A DNA stretch of 64,000 nucleotides from assembly GCF_000192865.1 (NCBI RefSeq), contig NC_015276.1:1984001-2048000 (forward strand), written 5' to 3'. The position numbers were made by a program, and so were the translations under genes. Positions 9,301 to 17,441 of this stretch are shown here, piece by piece. The notes under the pieces are model-generated. The model worked only from the letters and a program-made list of their open reading frames with translations, did not search any database and was not told the origin of the DNA. This DNA is from Marinomonas mediterranea MMB-1. Its GTDB lineage: Bacteria > Pseudomonadota > Gammaproteobacteria > Pseudomonadales > Marinomonadaceae. Each line of letters begins with the position of its first letter. The first letter of the stretch is position 1.

Positions 9301-10259
9301 GGAAAAATCTAGCGGAGCTTCAGGACAAGTTTGCGGCGCTAGTGGATCAGAGTTTTGCTAAGTTTGGTACGAAAAAACACGAGCAAGTTGGACTAACGCA
9401 TTGGCCAGATCAAGACGTACCTGAACGCAAGGAGATCAAGCAAGCCGGAATTTCTGTCACGGCATTTCCAGCGTTGGTAAACGCGGATGACACTGGCGAA
9501 GTGTCGCTGAAAATGTTCGATGATGAGCAAACTGCGATAGAAGAGCACAGAAAAGGTGTGATTGCTCTGCTAAGATTGACATTAAATAAAGAGGTGAAGT
9601 ATTTACAGAAAAACTTACCTCACGTTCGTGAATCTCTGCTGATTTTTTCTCCGATTGGAAAAAAAGAGATGCTACTTGATGACCTAATCAATGCGATACT
9701 CGATAAAGTGTTTATCGATGGTAAGCGTTTGCCACGGACAAAAGCGGAATTTGAAGCAACATTAAGCGATAATAAAGCAGGGCTTATTCTCACAGCAAAT
9801 ACCATGGCAGAGCAGCTGTATAAGGTGCTTAGTTCGTATCAAAAAGTCGCGAAGAAAATGAAAGGCAACATACCTTTGCCTTGGACGAGAGTCTATGGAG
9901 ACATTAGCACGCAACTAAAATGCCTGATTTACCCGGGATTTATAGGTGCGACACCATTATTTTGGATGTCGCAGTTGCCTCGCTATTTTAAAGGAATTGA
10001 AGTGCGACTAGAGCGCTTTCAGAACCACCTAAACAAAGAAAATGCGCTCGTAGGACAGCTCGAAGGGCTTTGGTCTCAATATGATCAACAAAAACAAGCG
10101 CATATCAAAAAGGGAATTTATGATCCAGAACTAACGAAATACCGTTGGATGTTAGAAGAATATAGGATTTCATTGTTTGCGCAGACGGTCGGTACACTCG
10201 AACCCATATCCGATAAACGTTTGAATAAACAATGGCAGCTGGTTAAAAAACTTGTATAG
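6369..10259 (+). CDS. hrpA: ATP-dependent RNA helicase HrpA
   Basis: Large DEAH-box RNA helicase involved in ribosome rescue and mRNA processing in E. coli. Motif I is GETGSGKTT (about 91-99), motif II is DEAH in IIIDEAHERSL, motif III is SAT, and motif VI is QRAGRCGR. Winged-helix/OB regions and the long C-terminal DUF3418-type region follow. The length of 1296 residues matches the E. coli family (about 1300). The start is a TTG; an ATG 27 bases downstream (6396) is a possible alternative. Confidence 0.95.
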   Translation: MHTDIQEKLMAKDRHAIQRKIDTISKRSSENSPTDKLQNELNNLIERSRRMFEEREASMPDIKYDESLPVAAKAKDIVKAIEENQVVIIAGETGSGKTTQLPKMCLQAGRGIAGQIGHTQPRRIAARSVAERISEELNVELGTAVGYQVRFTDESQETTLVKLMTDGILLAEIQQDKFLQKYDTIIIDEAHERSLNIDFLLGYLKRVLKSRPDLKIIVTSATIDVERFSKHFSDAPVFEVSGRTYPVEIRYQPLLSKSDYEELDEDQSMEQGICDAVAMLIEEERQSGYRGAGDILVFLPGEREIRETAEQLRRAEFRNTEVLPLYARLSSAEQQRVFKPHGGRRIVLSTNVAETSLTVPGIRYVIDPGLARISRYSVRSKVQQLPIEKISQASANQRAGRCGRVADGICIRLYEESDFINRPEFTDPEIFRTNLASVILQMANLRLGAVEKFPFVEMPDRRLINDGYQALKELGAIKNERLTQIGKQLAKLPIDPKLGRMIIAANTMGTLKEIAVIVSALSIQDPRERPQDKKTQSDQAHAVDKDQDSDFIVLLNLWDRFEDQRQALSQNQLRQFCRKQFLNFLRMREWRDIHRQIMIACKQLGFKETNRDERDYESIHKSLLAGLFTQVANKLEDSKEMLGCRSRKLAVFPGSMLFKKPPQWIMAAELVETSKLYARMVAKIDPKWIEEYSAPFVKRQYFDPRFERNQGRVMANEQVALYGLVIVPKRRVDYGHVNPEDARDVFIRQALVERELRSKAMFYRHNNKLMDEIESQEAKLRKRDILVDDETVYQFYHENLPENIRNQKGIEFFAKESPNALLMSKEYLVNQSVTVDEYAFPDSYLLNGVPLPIDYQFEPGKAKDGATLKVPVGLLRQLSLDDLGWAVPGYIKERSEALIRALPKVLRRRFVPIPQFVDRIYPNLSKEKGALLEQLSLQIKRETLIDIPLNEWAEEKLDAHLTLNLEVVDERGKVIGEGKNLAELQDKFAALVDQSFAKFGTKKHEQVGLTHWPDQDVPERKEIKQAGISVTAFPALVNADDTGEVSLKMFDDEQTAIEEHRKGVIALLRLTLNKEVKYLQKNLPHVRESLLIFSPIGKKEMLLDDLINAILDKVFIDGKRLPRTKAEFEATLSDNKAGLILTANTMAEQLYKVLSSYQKVAKKMKGNIPLPWTRVYGDISTQLKCLIYPGFIGATPLFWMSQLPRYFKGIEVRLERFQNHLNKENALVGQLEGLWSQYDQQKQAHIKKGIYDPELTKYRWMLEEYRISLFAQTVGTLEPISDKRLNKQWQLVKKLV

Positions 10260-10260
10260 G

Positions 10261-11130
10261 ATGGTTGTACCAATGAGAAGGTTGAAGATGTTGTTGGTAA
10301 ATGTGAAAAAAGTACTGTTGATCGTGGGACTTTCGATAGGAGCTTCTATTTCAAGCGCTGAAACAGCGCCAGAAGACCCGTGGGAAGGTTATAACCGGAC
10401 GATGTCGAGTTTTAACGATACGCTTGATAAGTACGCCTTGAAGCCTTTGGCTGAAGGGTACGATTACGTTACCCCAAGCCCAGTTCAACGAGGTGTCGGC
10501 AACTTTTTTAACAACCTAGGTGAAGTTGGCAATATCACGAACAACCTTCTGCAAGGAAAATGGGATGAAACGGCGGCGTCAACGTTTCGTTTCCTGATCA
10601 ACAGCACGGCAGGCTTTTTAGGGATTTTTGACGTCGCCAGTGAAATGGGACTAAAGCGTGAACCCGAAGATTTTGGTCAGACATTAGGGTATTGGGGCGT
10701 TGGATCAGGGCCTTACCTTGTTTTGCCTTTTTTAGGGCCATCGACGGTAAGAGATGCGACAGGTACAGCGGTCGATTATTTCAACTATGATCCAATTGAG
10801 CTTTTAGACCCGACGACGAACGAATATTGGTCAGCAAAGGCGCTTGAAATCGTTCAAATTCGATCAAAACTGTTGTCGTCCGAGCGTTTGATTTTCGGAG
10901 ACCGATACAGCTTTATTCGGGATGTTTACCTACAGTCCAGAAACGCCGCTATTTACGACGGCGAAGTCGGCGGTCAACCTGCAAAAGTTAGTAATGAGGA
11001 AGAGGGAAGTTGGGACGAAGAGTCTGATGACAGTTGGGGAGAGGACGATAGCTGGGGTGACGATGACAGTTGGGGAGATGAAAGTAGCTGGGGCGACGAG
11101 GAGTTTGGTGACGAAGAGGCTGTAAATTAA
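10261..11130 (+). CDS. mlaA: MlaA/VacJ outer-membrane lipid asymmetry protein with acidic repeat tail
   Basis: MlaA sits in the outer membrane and removes misplaced phospholipids for the MlaFEDB pathway. The core begins PWEGYNRTMSSFNDTLDKY and has the typical GVGNFFNNL segment. Two features are unusual. The signal peptide ends at SSAETAP with no lipobox cysteine, so this may not be a lipoprotein. The C-terminus is a tandem acidic repeat (variants of DSWGDD, about six units). The start is uncertain among 10252, 10261 and 10273. It follows hrpA closely and may be co-transcribed. Confidence 0.9.
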   Translation: MVVPMRRLKMLLVNVKKVLLIVGLSIGASISSAETAPEDPWEGYNRTMSSFNDTLDKYALKPLAEGYDYVTPSPVQRGVGNFFNNLGEVGNITNNLLQGKWDETAASTFRFLINSTAGFLGIFDVASEMGLKREPEDFGQTLGYWGVGSGPYLVLPFLGPSTVRDATGTAVDYFNYDPIELLDPTTNEYWSAKALEIVQIRSKLLSSERLIFGDRYSFIRDVYLQSRNAAIYDGEVGGQPAKVSNEEEGSWDEESDDSWGEDDSWGDDDSWGDESSWGDEEFGDEEAVN

Positions 11131-11454
11131 GCTCAAATTTAAGTAAGTCAGCATAGTCGTGTGCAGTAGAGAAACAAAATTCAACAAACTATTGCTTTCG
11201 AAATTATCATTGAGCAGTAATATTACACTCATAATAGGCCGCGTGATGCCAGTTGTTAGAAATCAAGAGCATATCAATTGGATCATTGAGTATTGAGTTG
11301 ATTTCTTTGGATAGAGATGGCCGATCAAATAAAGCGTAGATCTTAATATCTATGAGCGGCGTTAGTCATGAATAAGAGTTTGGGTGCGCGACACGAAGGC
11401 ACGTCAAACCATATATATAAATCATATATATAAAACGAATGTGATCAGGAACTT
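11131..11454 (+). promoter_or_regulatory. 324-bp intergenic region with AT direct repeats
   Basis: This gap before the GGDEF/EAL gene has no plausible gene. Just upstream of the start is a direct repeat of CATATATATAAA (11410-11421 and 11423-11434) that could supply a -10-like element, then a ribosome binding site (CAGGA). No clear terminator for mlaA was seen. Confidence 0.35.
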
Positions 11455-13755
11455 ATGACCCTAACTAAACGCCTAATTATGCTTGTATTGCCAGTTCTCA
11501 TTGTAGGCTTTGGCGGGGCAACCTGGGGTGTATTTTCCGCTCAAAAAAGCTCGCTTATCGAACTGGAAATGTCGAAGTTAAACTTTAATTTGCTTAACCT
11601 TCGATACTCCATGGAAGAAGAAATCTATTTCGCGACCGGCATTATGAGTATGCTAACGGAAAAACGTGAAATACGTATGCCATCGCAGGCACAAGTGAAC
11701 TCGCAAGCGTCATTGACCGATTTGGTTGATCGATACACAAATGATGTCGCATATCGTTTGGCAGGTGATATCGCTGTTTATATTTTGAATGAAGAGGGCA
11801 TGCCTCTTTATACCTATGAACGAAAATCTGAAAATAACGATCGCGTAGATTGGCTTATTGATAAGCTCAGCAGAAACAGCAATGCCATTGCAGATTTAGA
11901 TAACTTCGAGGTGTTTAAAAGCCCTGAAGACCATCATGTTATTCTTCATTCACACTCACTCAATGGCTCATCGACTCACTCTGGCGTGTTATCACGATTT
12001 AACGACGCGCGTTATATTTTTGTGACCATTAGTTCCCCAGAATTTGACAGTGCGTTAAGAAACATCAATCAAAAATACGGTGTCCAAGCAAAGGTTGTCA
12101 AAAGCAGTACGGTTGAGCCCTTAACGGTCTCGATGCCTATGTTGGCGGGCGGCTATGTCAATATTTCACTCACTGACCGCTATGTTGATCAGCAACTTAA
12201 GACCTTTTTGTACTGGTATCTCGGTGCAGGAACAATATTAGGTTTACTGACCTTTTGCGTGTTACTTTTCCTTATTAAGCGCTACATCATTCAACCGATA
12301 GGGACGCTCGATAGACAGCTTTCTCTTGTCATGTCTAACAGACAAGAGAATATCCTACAGCCTACTGGGCAAGATGAAGTCAGCCGTGTTGGCGTAAAAT
12401 TTCATCAGCTGTATGAGCAACTTAATCAAAACCTTCAAGCTTCTCGCGATATGGCGGTAACCGATGCATTAACAATGTTGCCCAACCGTCTGCGATTCCA
12501 TGAATTCGCCAAAAAAGCACTCACAAGAAGTAAATCGAAAGAGACGTTTTTGTCGCTCATCTACATTGACCTCGATAACTTCAAATTTGTTAACGATCGA
12601 TTTGGTCATGAAGCGGGTGACGAACTGCTAGTCGAAGCATCCACCTCCTTCTTCGAATTGATAAAGCAGGGTGGCAGGCGACGATACGGGTCAATGGTAT
12701 CGAGACTTTCAGGTGATGAATTTGCCATCGTATTGTCTCATAACGAGCTGAAAGAGCGTGAGGAGCTGGGTGAGCGTATCGTGTCTCTTTTTGAAGGCGG
12801 GTTTCAGACGAACCGCTATCGCATGCCTGTTTCAGCCAGTGTGGGGATCGCGACCTACCCTCAAGATGGAAATGAGTTGCGAGGCTTGATTGCCAACGCC
12901 GATATGGCCATGTATCACGCCAAACGCTCAGGAAAAAATCGATTTGACGTCTATTCCGAAGATATTGCTCAAGAAGCGCGCAGAACAAAAGCGATCGAAG
13001 ACGCTTTGAAATTTGTAGATTGCGATAAAGAGTTCTCATTGGTTTACATGCCGTATACCAATAGAGATGGCAAAGTAGTGGGCGTTGAAGTGCTACTGCG
13101 CTGGTTTTCACCTTCTCTTGGGGTGATTCAACCTGATGAGTTCGTCCCCATTGCTGAGCAAACGGGCAGTTTTTCTAAAATCGATGGTTGGGTATTCGAG
13201 AAGGCGTTCGAACAGATTTCTGCGCTTCAAGGTTTGCTTAATGATGACATCATCGTTTCCGTTAATCTTTCTGCGGCCGAGTTGGGAAGACCTTCTCTAG
13301 TCGAGCGTCTTGTGGAGCTGCAAAAGCAGTTTAACTTACCGGCTGGTGTGATCGAGCTGGAAATTACCGAAACGTTTGGTTACTTCGAGGTAGAGCAAGT
13401 GCTTGAAGTGCTGGTGGATCTTCGCTCATTAGGGTTCGGTATCACGATTGATGACTTTGGAATTGGCTATACACCACTGCTACAAATGATCGACTACCCA
13501 GTGGATAAAGTGAAACTGGATAAAGCGTTGGTGAACCGTATTACCCACGCCGACTATAAGATGCTATTGGAGCCAACGATTCAATTATGTCATCTACAAA
13601 ACATTAGTGTGACGGCAGAAGGCGTAGAAAACGATGTGCAGCATCAATACCTCCATCGATTTGGTTGTGACTACTTCCAAGGGTACTGGCTAGCTGTGCC
13701 AATGACATTAGAAGATCTCGGAAACTGGTACAAAGAATATACAAATGGCGAATAA
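11455..13755 (+). CDS. membrane-bound GGDEF-EAL cyclic-di-GMP signalling protein
   Basis: A 766-residue sensor for c-di-GMP turnover. It has an N-terminal helix, a periplasmic sensor region (about 30-250), a second helix (YLGAGTILGLLTFCVLLFLI), a HAMP-like linker, a GGDEF domain and an EAL domain. The cyclase motif is SGDEF (about 419-423), a variant that can stay active. The phosphodiesterase motif is EVL (glutamate about 545) rather than EAL, but NVNLSAAE-like, DDFGIGYT and KLDK motifs remain. Net activity is uncertain. It appears monocistronic. Confidence 0.92.
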   Translation: MTLTKRLIMLVLPVLIVGFGGATWGVFSAQKSSLIELEMSKLNFNLLNLRYSMEEEIYFATGIMSMLTEKREIRMPSQAQVNSQASLTDLVDRYTNDVAYRLAGDIAVYILNEEGMPLYTYERKSENNDRVDWLIDKLSRNSNAIADLDNFEVFKSPEDHHVILHSHSLNGSSTHSGVLSRFNDARYIFVTISSPEFDSALRNINQKYGVQAKVVKSSTVEPLTVSMPMLAGGYVNISLTDRYVDQQLKTFLYWYLGAGTILGLLTFCVLLFLIKRYIIQPIGTLDRQLSLVMSNRQENILQPTGQDEVSRVGVKFHQLYEQLNQNLQASRDMAVTDALTMLPNRLRFHEFAKKALTRSKSKETFLSLIYIDLDNFKFVNDRFGHEAGDELLVEASTSFFELIKQGGRRRYGSMVSRLSGDEFAIVLSHNELKEREELGERIVSLFEGGFQTNRYRMPVSASVGIATYPQDGNELRGLIANADMAMYHAKRSGKNRFDVYSEDIAQEARRTKAIEDALKFVDCDKEFSLVYMPYTNRDGKVVGVEVLLRWFSPSLGVIQPDEFVPIAEQTGSFSKIDGWVFEKAFEQISALQGLLNDDIIVSVNLSAAELGRPSLVERLVELQKQFNLPAGVIELEITETFGYFEVEQVLEVLVDLRSLGFGITIDDFGIGYTPLLQMIDYPVDKVKLDKALVNRITHADYKMLLEPTIQLCHLQNISVTAEGVENDVQHQYLHRFGCDYFQGYWLAVPMTLEDLGNWYKEYTNGE

Positions 13756-13760
13756 AGCAC

Positions 13761-13791
13761 TTATATAAAGCACTTATATAAAGTATGTGTA
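13761..13791 (+). repeat. short tandem repeat after the GGDEF/EAL gene
   Basis: Two copies of AAAGCACTTATATA lie back to back immediately after the stop codon. No function is assigned. Confidence 0.6.
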
Positions 13792-13840
13792 TTTTATTCG
13801 CCCCATTTCATTTATTGAACTCGAATAGTCTAAAGTCAGA

Positions 13841-15055
13841 CTAAGGGGTGAGTCGCAATACCTTTCCAGAGTCCGTAGTGACGATCAAAGACGAATCCGG
13901 CGCTTGAGTAATACTGCGAAAGCGCTCGTCGAGATTACGCAAATAGCGTTGTTCCTGTTGTGCTTCATCATCGTTTTCATTCAGACGTAATCTGTTTATA
14001 TGGCGAAGAGCGAGGGCCGTCGAGATAATGTCGTCATTCCAATCTGAAAAAAGACGACCGTGATAAATTAAAAGATCGCTGGGCGCGATGGATGGAATAA
14101 ATACCTTTTTGGCATCTTCCATTCCTTTCTTCTGAGTGCCTTCGCCAACCGCACTAAACGACCAGTATTCTTTACCGTAAGATACAACGGGCCAACCGTA
14201 ATTTTCCCCTTTTAGAATCTTATTGATTTCGTCACCGCCTCTTGGCCCATGTTCATTTGACCAAAGTGTTTGAGTACGCTTATCGAAAAATAACCCTTGT
14301 GGGTTTCTATGGCCGTAACTCCAAATTTCGGCACGTGCATTTAGATCATTATAAAACGGGTTGTCTTTAGGAACGCTGCCATCTAAGTTCAGCCTGATGA
14401 TACTACCAGCGTGATTTGATCGGTCTTGAGCGCTGTCTCGGGCGCCTCTGTCACCAATTGAAATATAAAGGTGTTTGTTATCATCGAAAGCAATGCGTGA
14501 GCCAAAGTGTACCGTAGCGTCTGAATGGGTATCTGCGATAAACAACGTTTCCCATTCAACCAAGCGGTCTTTATCTAGCTTTGCGCGCCCAAGCGCCGTT
14601 GTGAGACTGTTCGATGCTGTTGCGGAGTAGGTGAAGTAAATCCAAAAGGGTGGCGCTTCTTTGGTTTGATGGTCTGGAGCAGTAGTATCTAGAACGGCAA
14701 CATCGAGTAGTCCGCCTTGACCGACATTCACCACACCCGGTAGGCCTTCAATATAATGAATCTTTCCTGTTTCTAGATTGATGGTAGCGAGTTTTCCGCT
14801 CTTCAGAGTGACGAGGAGGGTGTCACTATCGAGAAAATCAGCTCCCCAAGGAATGTCGTTAAATCGAGCGAGTTCGGTTACTGTGATTGACTGGTTTGGT
14901 GAAAACGGATTTTGCTGAGGAGCGCTGGCTGAGCAAGCAGAGAATAAAAAACAAAGTGGCAGCAGTGTCGTTTTCAAAACCATACGACGAGCGACGTTAC
15001 GGTACTCGAATTTCGATAAAATGTTTGATCGGTTTTTAACAGTGAAAAAAGTCAT
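13841..15055 (-). CDS. PQQ-dependent sugar dehydrogenase-like lipoprotein (GSDH/YliI type)
   Basis: Six-bladed beta-propeller of the soluble aldose sugar dehydrogenase family, expected to oxidise sugars with PQQ at the cell envelope. Recognisable segments are GLLDVAV, the ISIGDRGARD turn, YGHRNPQGL, NEHGPRGGDEIN and NYGWPVVSYG. A lipobox-like LFSAC near residues 37-41 suggests a lipoprotein. The start at 15055 has a good ribosome binding site (AGGCAGGA) but leaves a long n-region; ATG 14983 gives a shorter signal peptide without a clear site. Confidence 0.88.
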   Translation of the reverse strand: MTFFTVKNRSNILSKFEYRNVARRMVLKTTLLPLCFLFSACSASAPQQNPFSPNQSITVTELARFNDIPWGADFLDSDTLLVTLKSGKLATINLETGKIHYIEGLPGVVNVGQGGLLDVAVLDTTAPDHQTKEAPPFWIYFTYSATASNSLTTALGRAKLDKDRLVEWETLFIADTHSDATVHFGSRIAFDDNKHLYISIGDRGARDSAQDRSNHAGSIIRLNLDGSVPKDNPFYNDLNARAEIWSYGHRNPQGLFFDKRTQTLWSNEHGPRGGDEINKILKGENYGWPVVSYGKEYWSFSAVGEGTQKKGMEDAKKVFIPSIAPSDLLIYHGRLFSDWNDDIISTALALRHINRLRLNENDDEAQQEQRYLRNLDERFRSITQAPDSSLIVTTDSGKVLRLTP

Positions 15056-15163
15056 CGAGTCCTGCCTTATCGTTTGGCTACTTTAAGGTATGTACAGTTT
15101 TACTATAGTAGATGCCTTTTTAAGTTGTTGCTATTTCCTTCATATTTGATGTTCGGCTTAAAC

Positions 15164-15203
15164 AAAAAGAGCAGATGCCTAGATGGGCATCTGCTCTTTT
15201 TTC
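15164..15203. terminator. terminator downstream of tal
   Basis: Long stem AGAGCAGATGCC/GGCATCTGCTCT flanked by A- and T-runs, usable in both directions. It lies just after the tal stop on the minus strand. Confidence 0.88.
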
Positions 15204-15238
15204 TTTCTTTTTTTATTTCTTAGTGAGTCAAGAAAGTT

Positions 15239-16189
15239 TTACAATTTAGCAGTAAGTAGGTCTTCCAGCTTACGTTGGTCAACAGCGAAGTTACGAATGC
15301 CTTCCGCTAGCTTTTCCGTAGCCATTGCGTCTTCGTTCATTTCCCAGCGGAAAGCGGATTCAGTAATAGATTCGCCAGCCGGTGTTGTCGAAGACACTGG
15401 CGTCAATTTGCGCTCCAATGTGCCCTCGTCATTTTTAAGTTCTTCTAGAAGTGCAGGGCTAATGGTTAGACGGTCACAGCCGGCCAGTTGCTCAATCTCG
15501 CCGATGTTACGGAAGCTCGCACCCATTACAATGGTTTTGTAACCGTGTTGCTTGTAGTAGTCGTAGATTTTCGTGACGGAGACAACGCCTGGGTCTGTTT
15601 CAGCTGTGTATGCTTCGCCTGTCGATTTTTTGTACCAATCTAAAATTCGACCTACAAAAGGCGAGATCAAAGTAACATTGGCTTCAGCACACGCTTGCGC
15701 TTGAGCAAAAGAGAACAACAAAGTAAGGTTGCAGTTAATGCCTTCTTTTTCCAGCTCTTCTGCTGCTTTAATCCCTTCCCAAGTGGAAGCGGCTTTAATC
15801 AAAATGCGGTCACGTGTAATGCCGGCTTCTTCGTACAGCGCAATTAAGCGACGTGCTTTTTCGATTGTTGCCTCTTTGTCGTAAGACAAACGAGCATCAA
15901 CCTCGGTAGAAACGCGGCCAGGCACGTATTTTAGAATTTCGCAGCCGATAATAACGGCTAACTTGTCTCCTGCGTCGATCAATTGTTGCGCTGCATCATC
16001 GCTTTGTTCTTTCGCCCAGCTAATCGCTTGATCAATAAAAGGAGCATACTCAGGAATAAGCGATGCTTTGAGCATCAAAGAAGGGTTGGTTGTCGCGTCT
16101 TCAGGCAAAAACTCTTTAATAGCGGTAATGTCGCCAGTATCAGCAACAATGGTCGTGAATTCTTTTAGTTGGGATAACTTATTGCTCAT
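15239..16189 (-). CDS. tal: transaldolase
   Basis: Pentose-phosphate enzyme that transfers a dihydroxyacetone unit between sugar phosphates. From MSNKLSQLKEFTTIVADTGD it has 316 residues, matching TalB (317). A start at 16246 would add 19 unrelated residues. The Schiff-base lysine is in ILIKAASTWEG, with the early DATTNPSL motif also present. It lies just downstream of dusA on the same strand (13-base gap) and ends at a terminator. Confidence 0.96.
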   Translation of the reverse strand: MSNKLSQLKEFTTIVADTGDITAIKEFLPEDATTNPSLMLKASLIPEYAPFIDQAISWAKEQSDDAAQQLIDAGDKLAVIIGCEILKYVPGRVSTEVDARLSYDKEATIEKARRLIALYEEAGITRDRILIKAASTWEGIKAAEELEKEGINCNLTLLFSFAQAQACAEANVTLISPFVGRILDWYKKSTGEAYTAETDPGVVSVTKIYDYYKQHGYKTIVMGASFRNIGEIEQLAGCDRLTISPALLEELKNDEGTLERKLTPVSSTTPAGESITESAFRWEMNEDAMATEKLAEGIRNFAVDQRKLEDLLTAKL

Positions 16190-16202
16190 TGCTTTATCCT
16201 TT

Positions 16203-17249
16203 TTATATGCATGTGTGTTTCGTTGTTTGTTTGCGAACAATTTCAATTGCTTCTAATAATATATCGATTTTCGCGTCGGTTTTGTGACCGTTTTCGGAAA
16301 GGTAGCGTCTAAACTGCTTTCCACCGGGCAATCCGTGAAAAATGCCCAGAATATGGCGTGTCATGTGCATCAACCGTTCGCCTTTAGCCAGTTGCTCCTC
16401 AACATAGGGAACAAATCTTTCCAAGGCTTCAAAGCGGTTATTTACACAAGCAGACGCACCATACACTTTTGTATCAATGTCGCTTAGAATCCATGGGTTG
16501 TTATAGGCTTCTCGGCCCATCATAACACCATCTACATGATCCAAGTGAGAAATAGTCTCATCTATTGTCTTAATGCCGCCATTAATAATGATTTCAAGGT
16601 CAGGAAAATCTTTCTTTAGCTGATAAACATAATCGTATTTAAGCGGCGGAATTTCGCGATTTTCTTTTGGACTCAACCCCTGCAAAATGGCGTTTCGTGC
16701 GTGCACGATAAAAGTCTGAATGCCCGTATCAGCGACGGTCCCCACGAAGTCTCTTAAAATACTGTATTCTTGCTGATCGTCTAACCCAATTCGGTGTTTA
16801 ATAGTAACTGGAATAGACGTCGCGTCTTGCATTGCTTTTAGTATATCGGCGACCTTATCAGGGTAGGCCATCAAACAGGCTCCAATAAGACTGTTTTGAA
16901 CGCGGTCACTCGGACAACCAACGTTGAGGTTCACCTCATCATAGTGAAACGTCTCCGCTATTTTAGCGCACGTCGCCAATGCCACCGCATCAGAACCGCC
17001 TAACTGCAATGCGATAGGGTGCTCACAATCGTCATACTTTAAAAAACGCTCAGGGTTGTCGCCCTGTAAAATCGCGCCCGTTGTTACCATCTCAGTGTAA
17101 AGCAGAGTATGTTTCGTCAGAGTACGTGCAAAGACTCTGTAATCGCGGGTTGTCCAGTCGAGCATGGGCGCAACGCTAAAGCGTCTGTCTATTGTATCCC
17201 TTGATTTATAAGGGTTTGAGCTTGTTTTTTCGCTGTTTTCTTGTAGCAT
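16203..17249 (-). CDS. dusA: tRNA-dihydrouridine(20/20a) synthase DusA
   Basis: FMN enzyme that reduces uridine in the tRNA D-loop. The catalytic cysteine is in NLNVGCPSDRVQ and the N-terminal FSVAPMLDWT motif is typical of DusA. The product has 348 residues. Its 5' end lies 192 bases from the start of a phage integrase pointing away from it. That is the arrangement of dusA-targeted prophages, in which the phage attachment sequence restores the 5' coding end. The gene appears intact, but its native promoter has probably been replaced by phage DNA. Confidence 0.96.
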   Translation of the reverse strand: MLQENSEKTSSNPYKSRDTIDRRFSVAPMLDWTTRDYRVFARTLTKHTLLYTEMVTTGAILQGDNPERFLKYDDCEHPIALQLGGSDAVALATCAKIAETFHYDEVNLNVGCPSDRVQNSLIGACLMAYPDKVADILKAMQDATSIPVTIKHRIGLDDQQEYSILRDFVGTVADTGIQTFIVHARNAILQGLSPKENREIPPLKYDYVYQLKKDFPDLEIIINGGIKTIDETISHLDHVDGVMMGREAYNNPWILSDIDTKVYGASACVNNRFEALERFVPYVEEQLAKGERLMHMTRHILGIFHGLPGGKQFRRYLSENGHKTDAKIDILLEAIEIVRKQTTKHTCI

Positions 17250-17300
17250 ATTTAAGTCTGTTATTGGGTGTTTTTTGGCGTTCTAGGTAGTATGTTGCTA
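17150..17300. other. presumed left prophage attachment site (attL) in the dusA 5' end
   Basis: Inferred from the dusA-integrase arrangement and the known insertion of this integrase family within the first codons of dusA. The exact core cannot be defined because the matching right copy was not found in the window. Confidence 0.45.
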
Positions 17301-17304
17301 CTCA

Positions 17305-17330
17305 TTTACTACAAAAATCTTTGTAGTAAA
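17305..17330. promoter_or_regulatory. perfect 11-bp inverted repeat between dusA and the integrase
   Basis: TTTACTACAAA, a four-base loop, then TTTGTAGTAAA. It lies between the dusA start and the integrase start. It may be an operator, an integrase arm site or a transcript hairpin; the sequence alone does not decide. Confidence 0.6.
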
Positions 17331-17441
17331 TTGCTTGTTGAGAAGCCTATGTATTGGTGTGTAATTTTTTTACACCAGCAACGCATAACACCAGATTTTG
17401 TCGCTCTATTATGTCACATACTTACAAGGATGCTAACCAGC

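Noticed and set aside
12590..13111. 173-codon minus-strand frame in the GGDEF/EAL gene
   Set aside because: Lies wholly inside a gene with clear catalytic motifs; no ribosome site or family features.
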